Source: Pseudomonadota bacterium
GTDB lineage: Bacteria; Pseudomonadota; Gammaproteobacteria; Burkholderiales; Methylophilaceae
Length of the DNA stretch: 9,703 nucleotides
Direction: 5' to 3'
Assembly: GCA_023459535.1 (NCBI GenBank)
Contig: JAEWTK010000010.1
Location: 1 to 9,703 of the forward strand
In this document: in pieces, positions 1 through 7,641 of the stretch
How positions within the stretch are numbered: the stretch's first letter is position 1
Layout: the number at the start of each line of letters is the position of its first letter
Notes under the pieces: model-generated
What the model saw: the letters and a program-made list of their open reading frames with translations, nothing else
Told to the model about the DNA's origin: nothing
Databases searched by the model: none
Program-made: the position numbers and the translations under genes

Positions 1-2092
1 GTGCAGTGCAGATGCCAATACCCGCACTCGGACCATCCTTGGGTGTAGCGCCCTCGGGGAAGTGAATATGCAGGTCGTTCTTTTCGTGGAAATCTTCCGG
101 AATACCCAGTCGCTTCGCGCGACTACGCACCACACTCAGCGCAGCTTGTATTGACTCCTGCATAACATCGCCCAGTTTGCCGGTGGTAATCACTTTCCCC
201 TTGCCAGCCAGCAAGACGGACTCAATCGTCAGCAGTTCGCCACCGACAGAAGTCCAGGCCAGACCAGTGACCTGCCCTACCTGATTCTCTGCTGCAGCCA
301 GACCGAAATCGAAACGCTGCACACCCAGATATTTTTCCAGTGTCTTTGGCGTCACATTGATCTTACGCACCGGCTTATTGCCGGCTTTTGCCTTGGCGGT
401 AATGATGTCCTTGACCACTTTGCGGCAAATTTTCGAAATTTCCCTATCCAGACTACGCACACCGGCCTCGCGAGTGTAGTAACGCACGATATCGCGAATC
501 GCTGCATCCGACACGTGGATTTCCTCTTCCTTCAGGCCATGGGTCTTCAGTTGCTTGGGCAACAGGTAGCGGATGGCGATATTGACTTTCTCATCCTCGG
601 TATAGCCAGCCAGACGGATGATTTCCATACGATCCAGCAGAGGTTCAGGAATATTCAGAGAATTGGCTGTCGCCACGAACATGACATCAGACAGATCATA
701 CTCGACCTCGACATAATGATCGTTGAAGGTATGGTTCTGTTCCGGATCCAGCACTTCGAGCAAAGCCGATGACGGATCGCCACGGAAATCCTGCCCCATC
801 TTGTCGACTTCATCCAACAGGAATAGCGGGTTTTTGACGCCTACCTTGGTCATGCTCTGCAGCACTTTGCCGGGCATGGAGCCAATATAGGTTCTGCGGT
901 GACCACGAATCTCGGATTCATCACGTACACCACCCAAAGCCATACGCACAAACTTGCGATTGACGGCCTTGGCGATGCTCTGGCCGAGCGAGGTTTTACC
1001 AACACCAGGAGGGCCTACCAGGCAGAGGATCGGCGCTTTCAGCTTATCGACGCGCTGCTGCACGGCGAGATACTCGATGATACGTTCCTTGACCTTGTCC
1101 AGGCCATAGTGATCGGCATCCAGTATATCCTCGGCAGCCCCCAGATCCTTGCTGATCTTGGTCTTCTTTTTCCATGGCAAGCTGACCAGAGTCTCAATGT
1201 AATTGCGTACAACAGAAGCCTCAGCCGACATAGGGGACATCAACTTCAATTTCTTCAACTCGGAATTGGCTTTGGCCAAAGCCTCCTTCGGCATGCGCGC
1301 ATCCTTGATGCGCTTTTCCAGTTCCTCGATATCGGCGTTTTCGTCCTGTTCGCCGAGCTCCTTCTGAATCGCCTTGACTTGTTCGTTCAGGTAATACTCG
1401 CGCTGGCTCTTTTCCATCTGGCGCTTGACGCGGCCACGGATACGCTTCTCCACCTGCAGAATGTCGATCTCCGCTTCCAGCAGGTTGAGTAAATGCTCCA
1501 GACGCTCAACGACACTGAACATCTCGAGAATCTTCTGCTTTTCTTCCAGCTTCAGCGTCAGATGTGCCGTAATGGTATCAGCCAGCCGACCGGCATCATC
1601 GATGGTCGCCAGTGAAGTGAGGATTTCAGGCGGGATCTTCTTGTTGAGTTTGACGTATTGGTCAAACTGCGTGAACACAGTACGCATCAGCGCCTGTGAT
1701 TCGTTATCCGGATCTGCCGCATCTTCCACATCTTCAGCCCGCGCAGCAAAGCACTCTTCTGTTTCCACGAACTCGATCACGCGTGCGCGACGGATGCCCT
1801 CGACCAGCACTTTCACAGTACCATCCGGCAGCTTCAACATCTGCAGAACAGTGGCGATAGTACCGACTTCATACAAATCGGTAGCGTCCGGATCATCATT
1901 GTTGGGGGATTTTTGTGCAACCAGCAGAATCTGCTTGTTGTTTTCGGAAGCGATTTCCAGGGCCTTGACCGATTTTGCACGCCCGACGAACAATGGAATC
2001 ACCAGATGCGGGTAGACGACAACGTCACGCAACGGCAACAATGGTAGCAGCCCTGATTCGGCTGAGAAAACCGGCAAGCTAGATTCAGTCAT
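1..2092 (-). CDS. lon: ATP-dependent Lon protease (partial; C-terminal end lies beyond the window)
   Basis: Cytoplasmic AAA+ serine protease that unfolds and degrades damaged and regulatory proteins. About 697 codons are visible. The N-terminal substrate-binding domain opens with MTESSLPVF and runs into [15 protein letters not shown] long coiled-coil-rich middle follows. The AAA+ module has Walker A GPPGVGKT at residues 360-367 and Walker B LLDEVDK with D427/E428. The peptidase domain reaches PKDGPSAG, whose S689 corresponds to the catalytic serine of E. coli Lon; the partner lysine would lie past base 1. The reading frame is intact throughout. The ATG at 2092-2090 is preceded by AAGG with a 7-nt spacer, which supports this start. 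It lies 151 bp downstream of clpX, with a hairpin after clpX and a sigma-32-like promoter in the gap, so it is probably transcribed separately from clpX and heat-induced. Family assignment is certain. Confidence 0.97.
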   Translation of the reverse strand, partial: MTESSLPVFSAESGLLPLLPLRDVVVYPHLVIPLFVGRAKSVKALEIASENNKQILLVAQKSPNNDDPDATDLYEVGTIATVLQMLKLPDGTVKVLVEGIRRARVIEFVETEECFAARAEDVEDAADPDNESQALMRTVFTQFDQYVKLNKKIPPEILTSLATIDDAGRLADTITAHLTLKLEEKQKILEMFSVVERLEHLLNLLEAEIDILQVEKRIRGRVKRQMEKSQREYYLNEQVKAIQKELGEQDENADIEELEKRIKDARMPKEALAKANSELKKLKLMSPMSAEASVVRNYIETLVSLPWKKKTKISKDLGAAEDILDADHYGLDKVKERIIEYLAVQQRVDKLKAPILCLVGPPGVGKTSLGQSIAKAVNRKFVRMALGGVRDESEIRGHRRTYIGSMPGKVLQSMTKVGVKNPLFLLDEVDKMGQDFRGDPSSALLEVLDPEQNHTFNDHYVEVEYDLSDVMFVATANSLNIPEPLLDRMEIIRLAGYTEDEKVNIAIRYLLPKQLKTHGLKEEEIHVSDAAIRDIVRYYTREAGVRSLDREISKICRKVVKDIITAKAKAGNKPVRKINVTPKTLEKYLGVQRFDFGLAAAENQVGQVTGLAWTSVGGELLTIESVLLAGKGKVITTGKLGDVMQESIQAALSVVRSRAKRLGIPEDFHEKNDLHIHFPEGATPKDGPSAGIGICTA

Positions 2093-2113
2093 GTGAGTAC
2101 CTTAAGTGTTGAC

Positions 2114-2134
2114 CACACAGCACTGCGCCGTGTG
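2114..2134 (-). other. Hairpin in the lon 5' leader
   Basis: In the minus-strand RNA, CACACGGC pairs with GCTGTGTG around a 5-nt loop (GCAGT), giving 8 base pairs including one G-U. It would begin about 6 nt after the predicted heat-shock start and end 21 nt before the lon ATG, leaving the AAGG ribosome site free. It might act as a 5' stabilising stem; that role is inference. Confidence 0.4.
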
Positions 2135-2146
2135 TATATGTAACGC

Positions 2147-2174
2147 AGTTGGGGGCAGAACTACAAGTTTCAAG
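2147..2174 (-). promoter_or_regulatory. Candidate sigma-32 (RpoH) heat-shock promoter of lon
   Basis: On the minus strand CTTGAAA (2174-2168) is followed by a 13-nt spacer and CCCCAACT (2154-2147). The established RpoH consensus is CTTGAAA, 13-14 nt, CCCCATNT; the -35 is perfect and the -10 has CCCCA plus the final T. Predicted transcription start is near 2140, giving a leader of about 48 nt before the lon ATG. lon is a classic RpoH target, so location and match agree. No transcript data are available here. Confidence 0.8.
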
Positions 2175-2204
2175 TAGAAAATCGAGTCAGATATAACAAA
2201 CCGA

Positions 2205-2233
2205 GGCTGGTTCAGATCAGGACTGAACCAGCC
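2205..2233 (-). terminator. Candidate terminator hairpin after clpX
   Basis: A perfect 11-bp inverted repeat, GGCTGGTTCAG / CTGAACCAGCC with a 7-nt loop, starts 11 bp after the clpX stop codon. On the minus strand it is followed by TCGGTTTGTTATAT, a weak and interrupted T tract. It could terminate the tig-clpP-clpX transcript inefficiently, or protect its 3' end while some read-through reaches lon. Confidence 0.6.
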
Positions 2234-2243
2234 ATCTGGCTGG

Positions 2244-3512
2244 CTAGCTGGCAGATTCCGCCATCCGAGGCTCATCAGAATAAATCAGGATAGGCGGAGT
2301 ATCGCCTCGTATAACGCCTTCATCGACGACAACCTTGCTTAGGTTTGGCAATGAGGGCAGATCGAACATGATGTCAAGCAAGGCATGTTCCATGATAGAG
2401 CGCAAACCTCGCGCGCCGGTCTTGCGTTCCAAGGCTTTTCTGGCGATCAGTTGCAAGGCCGATTCGCGGAATTCAAGTTCCACGCCTTCCATCTGGAACA
2501 GTTTGCTGTATTGCTTGGTCAGTGCATTCTTCGGCTCGACCAGTATGGTCACCAAGGCAGACTCATCAAGCGATTCAAGAGTCGCAACTGCAGGCAGACG
2601 GCCAACAAATTCTGGAATCAAGCCAAATTTGATCAAGTCTTCGGGCTCGACATCACGCAACACTTCACCGATGGCGCGCGCATCTTCCTTGCTCTTCACT
2701 TCGGCACCAAAACCGATACCACCCTTTTCGGAGCGCTGGCGGATCAATTTATCAAGACCATCGAAGGCGCCACCACAAATAAACAGGATATTGGTGGTAT
2801 CCAGTTGAACGAATTCCTGATTAGGATGTTTGCGGCCGCCCTGCGGCGGAACCGAGGCAACAGTACCTTCGATCAGCTTCAGAAGCGCCTGCTGCACACC
2901 CTCGCCGGAAACATCGCGAGTGATGGAGGGATTCTCGGATTTGCGTGTGATCTTGTCGATTTCATCGATGTAGACGATGCCGCGTTGCGCTTTCTCAACT
3001 TCGTAATCACACTTCTGCAGCAGTTTCTGCATGATGTTTTCAACGTCTTCGCCGACATAACCCGCTTCGGTCAGCGTAGTCGCATCGGCGATGACGAAAG
3101 GCACATCCAGTACCCGTGCCAAGGTTTGCGCAAGCAGGGTCTTGCCGGAACCGGTTGGGCCGATCAGCAGGATATTGCTCTTGGCAATTTCAACATCATC
3201 CTTTTGGGCCGACTGACCGAGACGCTTGTAGTGGTTATAAACAGCCACTGCGAGGCTCTTCTTCGCAGAAGTCTGACCAATCACATATTGATCCAGGATT
3301 TCACAGATTTCCTTGGGGGAAGGCAGGCTGTTATCACGAGGTTTGATACCGTCTTCGCCATGGATTTCTTCACGGATAATGTCATTGCACAAATCCACGC
3401 ACTCATCACAGATAAATACGGACGGCCCTGCGATCAGCTTTCTTACTTCATGCTGGCTTTTGCCACAGAATGAGCAATAAAGCAGTTTTTCACCTTCTGC
3501 CTTGGTGGCCAT
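2244..3512 (-). CDS. clpX: ClpX, ATP-dependent unfoldase subunit of the ClpXP protease
   Basis: Hexameric AAA+ unfoldase that recognises tagged substrates and threads them into ClpP; also works alone as a chaperone. The 422 residues match the usual family length. The N-terminal zinc-binding domain has C13-x2-C16 and C35-x2-C38. Walker A GPTGSGKT is at 118-125, the GYVGED pore loop at 151-156, Walker B VYIDE at 180-184, the RKH pore loop at 227-229 and the IGF loop that docks on ClpP at 266-268. All key residues are present. The ATG is preceded by AGGAAG with a 4-nt gap. It follows clpP by 31 bp with no visible terminator, so the two are probably co-transcribed and made together. Confidence 0.98.
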   Translation of the reverse strand: MATKAEGEKLLYCSFCGKSQHEVRKLIAGPSVFICDECVDLCNDIIREEIHGEDGIKPRDNSLPSPKEICEILDQYVIGQTSAKKSLAVAVYNHYKRLGQSAQKDDVEIAKSNILLIGPTGSGKTLLAQTLARVLDVPFVIADATTLTEAGYVGEDVENIMQKLLQKCDYEVEKAQRGIVYIDEIDKITRKSENPSITRDVSGEGVQQALLKLIEGTVASVPPQGGRKHPNQEFVQLDTTNILFICGGAFDGLDKLIRQRSEKGGIGFGAEVKSKEDARAIGEVLRDVEPEDLIKFGLIPEFVGRLPAVATLESLDESALVTILVEPKNALTKQYSKLFQMEGVELEFRESALQLIARKALERKTGARGLRSIMEHALLDIMFDLPSLPNLSKVVVDEGVIRGDTPPILIYSDEPRMAESAS

Positions 3513-3543
3513 AGAACTTCCTAAAATATCGAACGGTTATATC

Positions 3544-4170
3544 TTATGCGGCATCCGCGCGACTGGCAATAACCTTGTCAACCAGACCATAACTTACAGC
3601 CTGCTCGGCACTCATGAAATTGTCGCGGTCAGTGTCTGCCGCAATGGTCTTGAGGGGCTGGCCGGTATGATGCGCCATGATATGGTTAAGCTTTTCACGC
3701 AAATAGAGAATTTCCTTTGCATGAATTTCGATGTCTGAAGCCTGCCCCTGGAAGCCGCCCAGAGGCTGGTGAATCATGACACGCGAATTCGGCAATATGA
3801 AACGCTTGCCCTTCGCGCCTGCAGTCAACAACAATGCGCCCATACTCGCCGCCTGGCCAGTACACAAGGTACTGACATCCGGCTTGATAAACTGCATGGT
3901 GTCATAGATAGCCATGCCGGCAGTGACGGAACCACCGGGCGAATTGATGTAGAAGGAAATGTCCTTGTCCGGATTTTCAGCTTCCAGAAATAGCAACTGG
4001 GCGACGACCAGATTGGCTGTCATGTCATTGACGGGGCCAACCAGGAACACCACGCGCTCTTTCAGCAAGCGGGAGTAGATATCGTAAGAACGCTCTCCCC
4101 GACCGCTCTGTTCGACCACCATGGGGATCAACCCCAGATTATTCGGCTCCCACTCGCTGCGCATGCTCAT
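3544..4170 (-). CDS. clpP: ClpP, proteolytic subunit of ATP-dependent Clp protease
   Basis: Serine peptidase that forms a double heptameric barrel fed by ClpX or ClpA. The 208-residue length is normal. The catalytic triad is visible as S109 (in GQAASMGA), H134 (in MIHQPLGG) and D183 (in DTDRDNF), each two residues below E. coli precursor numbering. The first residues probably form a short processed propeptide, as in the family. The ATG lies one base after the tig stop (TGA-G-ATG), suggesting translational coupling. GGGA lies 10 nt upstream of it. A second in-frame ATG at 4164-4162 (M3) is also possible and would shorten the protein by two residues. Confidence 0.98.
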   Translation of the reverse strand: MSMRSEWEPNNLGLIPMVVEQSGRGERSYDIYSRLLKERVVFLVGPVNDMTANLVVAQLLFLEAENPDKDISFYINSPGGSVTAGMAIYDTMQFIKPDVSTLCTGQAASMGALLLTAGAKGKRFILPNSRVMIHQPLGGFQGQASDIEIHAKEILYLREKLNHIMAHHTGQPLKTIAADTDRDNFMSAEQAVSYGLVDKVIASRADAA

Positions 4171-4171
4171 C

Positions 4172-5476
4172 TCAGGCGTTTCCCATCAGTTCATCGAATT
4201 TGACTTTTTTGTTGCTGACCTTGACTTGGCTCAGGACCCAGTCAACTACATTCTCTTCGGTAGCCAACGCAGCTGGCTCATCCAGACGCTTGGGATCGGC
4301 GTAATACCAACGCACCACTTCTTCAGGACGTTCAAAGCTTTGGCCGAACTGATCAACCATGGCCCGCACCTGCTCCGGATTGGCTTGCAATTCATTTTTG
4401 ATTACCACTTCAGACAGGATCAGACGCAGCTTGGTCGCGCGTATCGCCTGTTCTTCGAACATGGCAGGCTCCAGCGTCACATTGCCAACATCAACGCCAC
4501 GCTGCTGCAGATTGCGACGAGTCATTTCCATCTGACGGTTGATCTCCACATCGATCAGCGACCTTGGCAACTCGAGCTCGACATTTTCCAGCAAGACCTG
4601 GAACACTTGCTCCTTGAGCCTTGCCTTGACTCGCTTGTCTACTTCCTGACCAAGGCTAGCCTTGATTTCGGACTGCATTTTTTCCACATCGCCATCTTCA
4701 ACGCCCAGACTGCGCGCAAATTCAGCATCGACTTCCGGTAATTTTGCCTGCTCTACACTATTGAATTTGACCTCGTAAACCACGGTCTTGTCAGCCAGCT
4801 GCTGCGGATTGTGATCTGCCGGATAGCTGATTTCAAAAGTCTTTTCGCTACCAGTCTTGCCACCGACCAGATTGTCATCAAACTCGGGATAACGGTTGCC
4901 TTCACCCAGAATCAGATCAACACCCTGGTCGCCAGTACTTTCGACCTGTTGCCCATCGATCGAGGCGCTCAGAGAAACGTTGACCTTGTCACCCTTCTTG
5001 CTCGCACGCTTGACCGGTTCAAAGGTTGCACGCTGCTTGAGCAGGACATCGATCGTTTTCTTGACGTCTGCATCGGTCAGTTCCAGCGCAGGACGTTCGA
5101 TCTTGGCTTTGGCCAAATCACCGATAACGACTTCAGGAAAAACTTCGAAAGTGGCGGTATATTCAAATTCCTCAACCACATCGCCAAATGGCTTGTGTTG
5201 AATATCCGGGAAACCGGCGACGCGCAGCTTGTTCTCTTCAACCGCCTCGGTAAAAGTCCGCTCTACAGTATTTGACAAGACCTCGTCACGCACCTGGGCA
5301 CCGTATTGCTGCTCGACAATCTTGCGTGGCACCTTGCCTGGACGGAAGCCTGCAAGCTTTGCAGTACGCGCCAAACGGTTAATGCGCTGATTAACTTCCT
5401 CGATGATTGGCTGCATCGGCACTACGACGGTAATGCGGCGGCCAAGATTGCTTATGGTTTCAACAGTTGCTGACAT
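4172..5476 (-). CDS. tig: Trigger factor, ribosome-associated chaperone and peptidyl-prolyl isomerase
   Basis: First chaperone to meet nascent chains at the ribosome exit tunnel. The 434 residues match the family (E. coli has 432). The N-terminal ribosome-binding domain carries the signature loop GFRPGKVP at residues 43-50. The central FKBP-like isomerase domain begins near residue 150 ([10 protein letters not shown]) and includes [21 protein letters not shown]. The remaining 190 residues are the helical chaperone arms. The ATG is preceded by AAGGGA with an 8-nt spacer. The tRNA-Leu 3' end is only 27 nt upstream, leaving no room for a full separate promoter, so the gene probably shares a transcript with the tRNA. 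It leads directly into clpP. Confidence 0.98.
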   Translation of the reverse strand: MSATVETISNLGRRITVVVPMQPIIEEVNQRINRLARTAKLAGFRPGKVPRKIVEQQYGAQVRDEVLSNTVERTFTEAVEENKLRVAGFPDIQHKPFGDVVEEFEYTATFEVFPEVVIGDLAKAKIERPALELTDADVKKTIDVLLKQRATFEPVKRASKKGDKVNVSLSASIDGQQVESTGDQGVDLILGEGNRYPEFDDNLVGGKTGSEKTFEISYPADHNPQQLADKTVVYEVKFNSVEQAKLPEVDAEFARSLGVEDGDVEKMQSEIKASLGQEVDKRVKARLKEQVFQVLLENVELELPRSLIDVEINRQMEMTRRNLQQRGVDVGNVTLEPAMFEEQAIRATKLRLILSEVVIKNELQANPEQVRAMVDQFGQSFERPEEVVRWYYADPKRLDEPAALATEENVVDWVLSQVKVSNKKVKFDELMGNA

Positions 5477-5503
5477 GTACCGAATCCCTTAAATCATAAT
5501 ATT

Positions 5504-5588
5504 TGGTGCGAAAGGAGAGACTCGAACTCTCACGCCTTGCGGCGCTGGAACCTAAATCCAGTGCGTCTACCAATTCCGCCACTTTCGC
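5504..5588 (-). tRNA. tRNA-Leu (anticodon UAG), CCA encoded
   Basis: On the minus strand the 7-bp acceptor stem GCGAAAG / CTTTCGC closes the molecule, followed by discriminator A and a genomically encoded CCA (5506-5504). The anticodon stem CTGGA / TCCAG holds loop TTTAGGT, giving anticodon TAG (bases 5554-5552), which reads CUA and other CUN leucine codons. The long class II variable arm (CGCCGCAAGGCG region) and the GTTCGAG T-loop are present. Length is 85 nt with CCA. It lies immediately upstream of tig in the same orientation. Confidence 0.97.
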
Positions 5589-5675
5589 AATTTGCAGGTT
5601 TGCATTTAGCTTGTAGCCCGCTTCAACGCCTGGCTTATACAAACTTCCGGGCTATCGCCCATGGACAAGGCGATT

Positions 5676-5704
5676 ATTGTAGCGCACTCTTGGGTCAGCG
5701 GAAA
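5676..5704 (-). promoter_or_regulatory. Weak candidate promoter for tRNA-Leu/tig
   Basis: On the minus strand TACAAT (5681-5676) resembles a sigma-70 -10 box (5 of 6). At 17-bp spacing the -35 would be TTTCCG, only 3 of 6. The start would fall near 5669, about 80 nt before the mature tRNA. A second possible -10, TATAAG, lies nearer the tRNA but also lacks a good -35. The true start is uncertain. Confidence 0.3.
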
Positions 5705-5804
5705 CTACCAAAATCAGGCAAATCATGGAAACCTTGATTGACGATAGATGGCAATAGGTAGCAAGATAGGGGCAGTTCAATTCAGCTAATTTGGAAAGTA
5801 CGTT

Positions 5805-6053
5805 ATGCCCGATACCATCAATCAGGAAGAAATCCGCATGTTGCGCTCAGAAGTCGAAATCCTGATGAAAGAACGCCATGCACTACTCAAGGTCACAGGT
5901 GCTGCAGCCGGGCTGGTTGCCGAACTTGACAGCCGAGAATTGCCGCAGCACACCGCCGAAGCTGCAGAGTTGCTTGCTGCCAGCATTAATGAGCTGCCTG
6001 AGGAATCACTCCAGGACGCATTAAGAGCAGTAAAAGCTGCCATCGTCGCTTGA
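5805..6053 (+). CDS. Small helical protein of unknown function (82 aa)
   Basis: I do not recognise the family. The ATG is well supported by GGAAAG with a 6-nt spacer. The product is soluble, without signal peptide, membrane segment or cysteine. Residues 8-42 (EEIRMLRSEVEILMKERHAL and onward) have spaced hydrophobics typical of a coiled coil, then an alanine-rich helix (about 49-62) and a final helix ending KAAIVA. The pattern suggests a small oligomerising helical protein, but no function can be assigned. It is transcribed divergently from tRNA-Leu/tig and 139 bp before the efflux operon, in the same direction as that operon. No terminator is visible after it, so read-through into the efflux genes is possible. 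Confidence 0.75.
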   Translation: MPDTINQEEIRMLRSEVEILMKERHALLKVTGAAAGLVAELDSRELPQHTAEAAELLAASINELPEESLQDALRAVKAAIVA

Positions 6054-6070
6054 TATAGAGCTATTGAGAA

Positions 6071-6087
6071 GTTAAGCCTGGGTTAAG
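6071..6087 (+). promoter_or_regulatory. GTTAAG direct repeat, candidate OmpR/PhoB-family regulator site
   Basis: GTTAAG (6071-6076), five bases, GTTAAG (6082-6087): two identical hexamers one helical turn (11 bp) apart. OmpR/PhoB-family response regulators bind tandem half-sites with this period, and the PmrA box is YTTAAK-N5-YTTAAK; here only the first base of each half differs. It lies upstream of the efflux operon, where such regulators often act. No regulator gene is in the window. Confidence 0.45.
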
Positions 6088-6110
6088 TTTCAGACAACAC
6101 AATCACACTC

Positions 6111-6139
6111 ATCACACTAAAATTTCAGGTATTCATAAT
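6111..6139 (+). promoter_or_regulatory. Candidate sigma-70 promoter of the efflux operon
   Basis: ATCACA (6111-6116, 4 of 6), a 17-bp spacer and CATAAT (6134-6139, 5 of 6) form a plausible -35/-10 pair, with a start near 6146. An alternative -10, TAAAAT (6118-6123), would place the GTTAAG repeat just upstream of its -35 but has a poor -35 hexamer, which would fit an activator-dependent promoter. An 8-bp direct repeat ATCACACT (6102-6109 and 6111-6118) overlaps the region. Confidence 0.35.
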
Positions 6140-6144
6140 TCTGA

Positions 6145-6163
6145 CCGGGCTCGACATGCCCGG
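6145..6163 (+). other. GC-rich hairpin upstream of the outer-membrane factor gene
   Basis: CCGGGC (6145-6150) and GCCCGG (6158-6163) form a perfect 6-bp stem with a 7-nt loop. No T tract follows, so it is not a typical terminator. It ends 15 nt before the ribosome site GGAGG (6178-6182) and would sit at the very start of the efflux mRNA if the CATAAT promoter is used. Confidence 0.35.
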
Positions 6164-6177
6164 CCCGACTGGTCTGG

Positions 6178-6182
6178 GGAGG
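6178..6182 (+). promoter_or_regulatory. Ribosome binding site that decides the TTG start
   Basis: GGAGG within GGGGAGG is the only strong ribosome site before the outer-membrane factor. Its spacing to TTG 6193 is 10 nt and to TTG 6184 is 1 nt, so the downstream TTG is the better start. Confidence 0.6.
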
Positions 6183-6192
6183 CTTGTCACGG

Positions 6193-7641
6193 TTGCAATA
6201 TCGGCATAGAACAACTCAACGTTTGAGACTGAGCGCAGCAATCCTGAGCGTTCTGCTTACCGGTTGCGCCTATCAAACATACAACGCGAAACCAGTAGAT
6301 ATCACGGCCATTACCAGCGAGTTTCGGGCCAGAGACCCGCTCAGCAGTGATTTTCAGGCCTACCTCAAAAGTCAGGGCTATGACGAAACAGTGCTACCAG
6401 TTCAACACTGGGGCCTCAACGAGCTGACCTTCAGCGCCCTTTATTTCCATTCGGATCTTGATGTCGCAAGAGCCACATGGCGCGCGGCACAGGCTGCAGA
6501 AGCAATTGCCGGCCAGCGTCCGAATCCCGGCATTTCCGGCGATCTCGAACGTCACAGCGAACATGATAATGGCATCTCTCCCTGGACCTTCGGTCTGGCA
6601 ATTGACATCCCCATCGATATCGCTGGCAAGCGTCAAGCGCGCATGGACCGTGCAAGCAGCTTTTCGGAGGCGGCACGCATCGAGATTGCGCAAGCTGCCT
6701 GGAAAGTGCGCAGCCGCGTACATGCCGGTTGGATCGAATGGCAACATGCACAACGGCAGGTCAACCTGCTGGAGCAGGAACACGCGCTGCGCTCGGAAAT
6801 TGCCGAAATGCTGGAAGCCAGATTACGCGCTGGCATGGCCTCCAGTCTGGAGCTGTCGAATGCCAGGCTACAACTGCAGAACAACAGGCAGCTACTCGAC
6901 ACTGAAAAGGCAAGGTTGGCTGAACTCAAGGCCAGGCTTGCCAGTCACGCCGGACTCCCACTGCATGGCCTCAGCAAGATTCAACTAACTCCGCCAGATG
7001 AAACAGTGGCCAATAGCAGAAGACAGGACCTGACCAGCAATCCGGACCTGCTCGATCAATTACGGGAATCTGCACTCCTGAACAGGCTGGATATCCGTGC
7101 AGCGCTTGCCAGATATGAAGCGGCCGAAGCCAGGCTGCGGCTGGAGATCGCACGCCAATATCCCGACATTGCCCTGTCGCCAGGCTACAGTTATGACCAG
7201 GGCGACAAAATCTGGTCTTTCGGCCTTTCCACCCTGCTTTCGCTGCTAAACCGCAATCAGGGCAATATCGCTGAAGCCGAGGCGCAGCGCGAGATCGAAG
7301 CGGCAAAAATCAGGGCCCTGCAGACTCAGATCATCGGCGAGCTCGAAGGCCGCAGCGCAGCCTACCTGCAGACCGTATCCAGCGTGAGTGATGCAAGACA
7401 GTTGGTTGCTACTCAGACAGAAAGAACGGAACTGACAGCGAAACAATTTGAAGAAGGTTTTGCAGACCGGCTTGAACTGACAAGCGCCCGACTTGAAAGT
7501 CTACAAGCCCATCGGAACCTGCTTGCCAGCGAAACCCGCATGCAATATGCAGGCCATGCCCTGGAAGAAGCCCTGCAGCAGCCCTTGGAAACCTCACTGT
7601 CCATGCCCGATGATCTCGGTATTGAAGCCACACCGGAATAA
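6193..7641 (+). CDS. Outer-membrane efflux lipoprotein, TolC/CzcC family
   Basis: Outer-membrane channel of a tripartite RND exporter, linking the periplasmic adaptor to the outside. The N-terminus is a lipoprotein signal: basic residues, a hydrophobic run SAAILSVLL and lipobox LLTGC, predicting a lipidated cysteine. The mature part has two related helical halves typical of the OEP fold, one from about ELTFSALYFHSDLDVARATW with GQRPNPG, the other from NRLDIRAALARYEAAEARL with YPDIALSPGYSYDQG. Length (about 482 aa) is normal. No ATG or GTG is available; the frame opens after a TGA at 6142. TTG at 6193 lies 10 nt after GGAGG (6178-6182) and is preferred. TTG at 6184 is only 1 nt after it and less likely. 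The stop overlaps the adaptor start. Substrate is unknown. Confidence 0.9.
   Translation: MQYRHRTTQRLRLSAAILSVLLTGCAYQTYNAKPVDITAITSEFRARDPLSSDFQAYLKSQGYDETVLPVQHWGLNELTFSALYFHSDLDVARATWRAAQAAEAIAGQRPNPGISGDLERHSEHDNGISPWTFGLAIDIPIDIAGKRQARMDRASSFSEAARIEIAQAAWKVRSRVHAGWIEWQHAQRQVNLLEQEHALRSEIAEMLEARLRAGMASSLELSNARLQLQNNRQLLDTEKARLAELKARLASHAGLPLHGLSKIQLTPPDETVANSRRQDLTSNPDLLDQLRESALLNRLDIRAALARYEAAEARLRLEIARQYPDIALSPGYSYDQGDKIWSFGLSTLLSLLNRNQGNIAEAEAQREIEAAKIRALQTQIIGELEGRSAAYLQTVSSVSDARQLVATQTERTELTAKQFEEGFADRLELTSARLESLQAHRNLLASETRMQYAGHALEEALQQPLETSLSMPDDLGIEATPE

Noticed and set aside
899..2015. Two long plus-strand frames opposite lon
   Set aside because: Both are antisense to the continuous Lon coding frame and show no family features.
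2385..3473. Long 362-codon plus-strand frame opposite clpX
   Set aside because: It is an antisense shadow of a strongly conserved gene, with no recognisable domain and no ribosome site; the clpX frame explains the sequence.
4162..4174. Possible frameshift or fusion between tig and clpP
   Set aside because: tig ends at a clear TGA and clpP starts one base later in its own frame with a normal N-terminus; this is ordinary tight gene packing.
4121..4741. 206-codon plus-strand frame opposite clpP and tig
   Set aside because: It is antisense shadow coding over two well-conserved genes.
5460..5642. 60-residue minus-strand frame containing VAELVDALDLGSSAARRE
   Set aside because: This is a translation of the tRNA-Leu gene itself, a familiar spurious product, not a protein gene.
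5743..5769. Three ATAG-containing hexamers spaced 10-12 bp before the 82-aa gene
   Set aside because: The motif is too short and its spacing too irregular to call an operator; likely chance.
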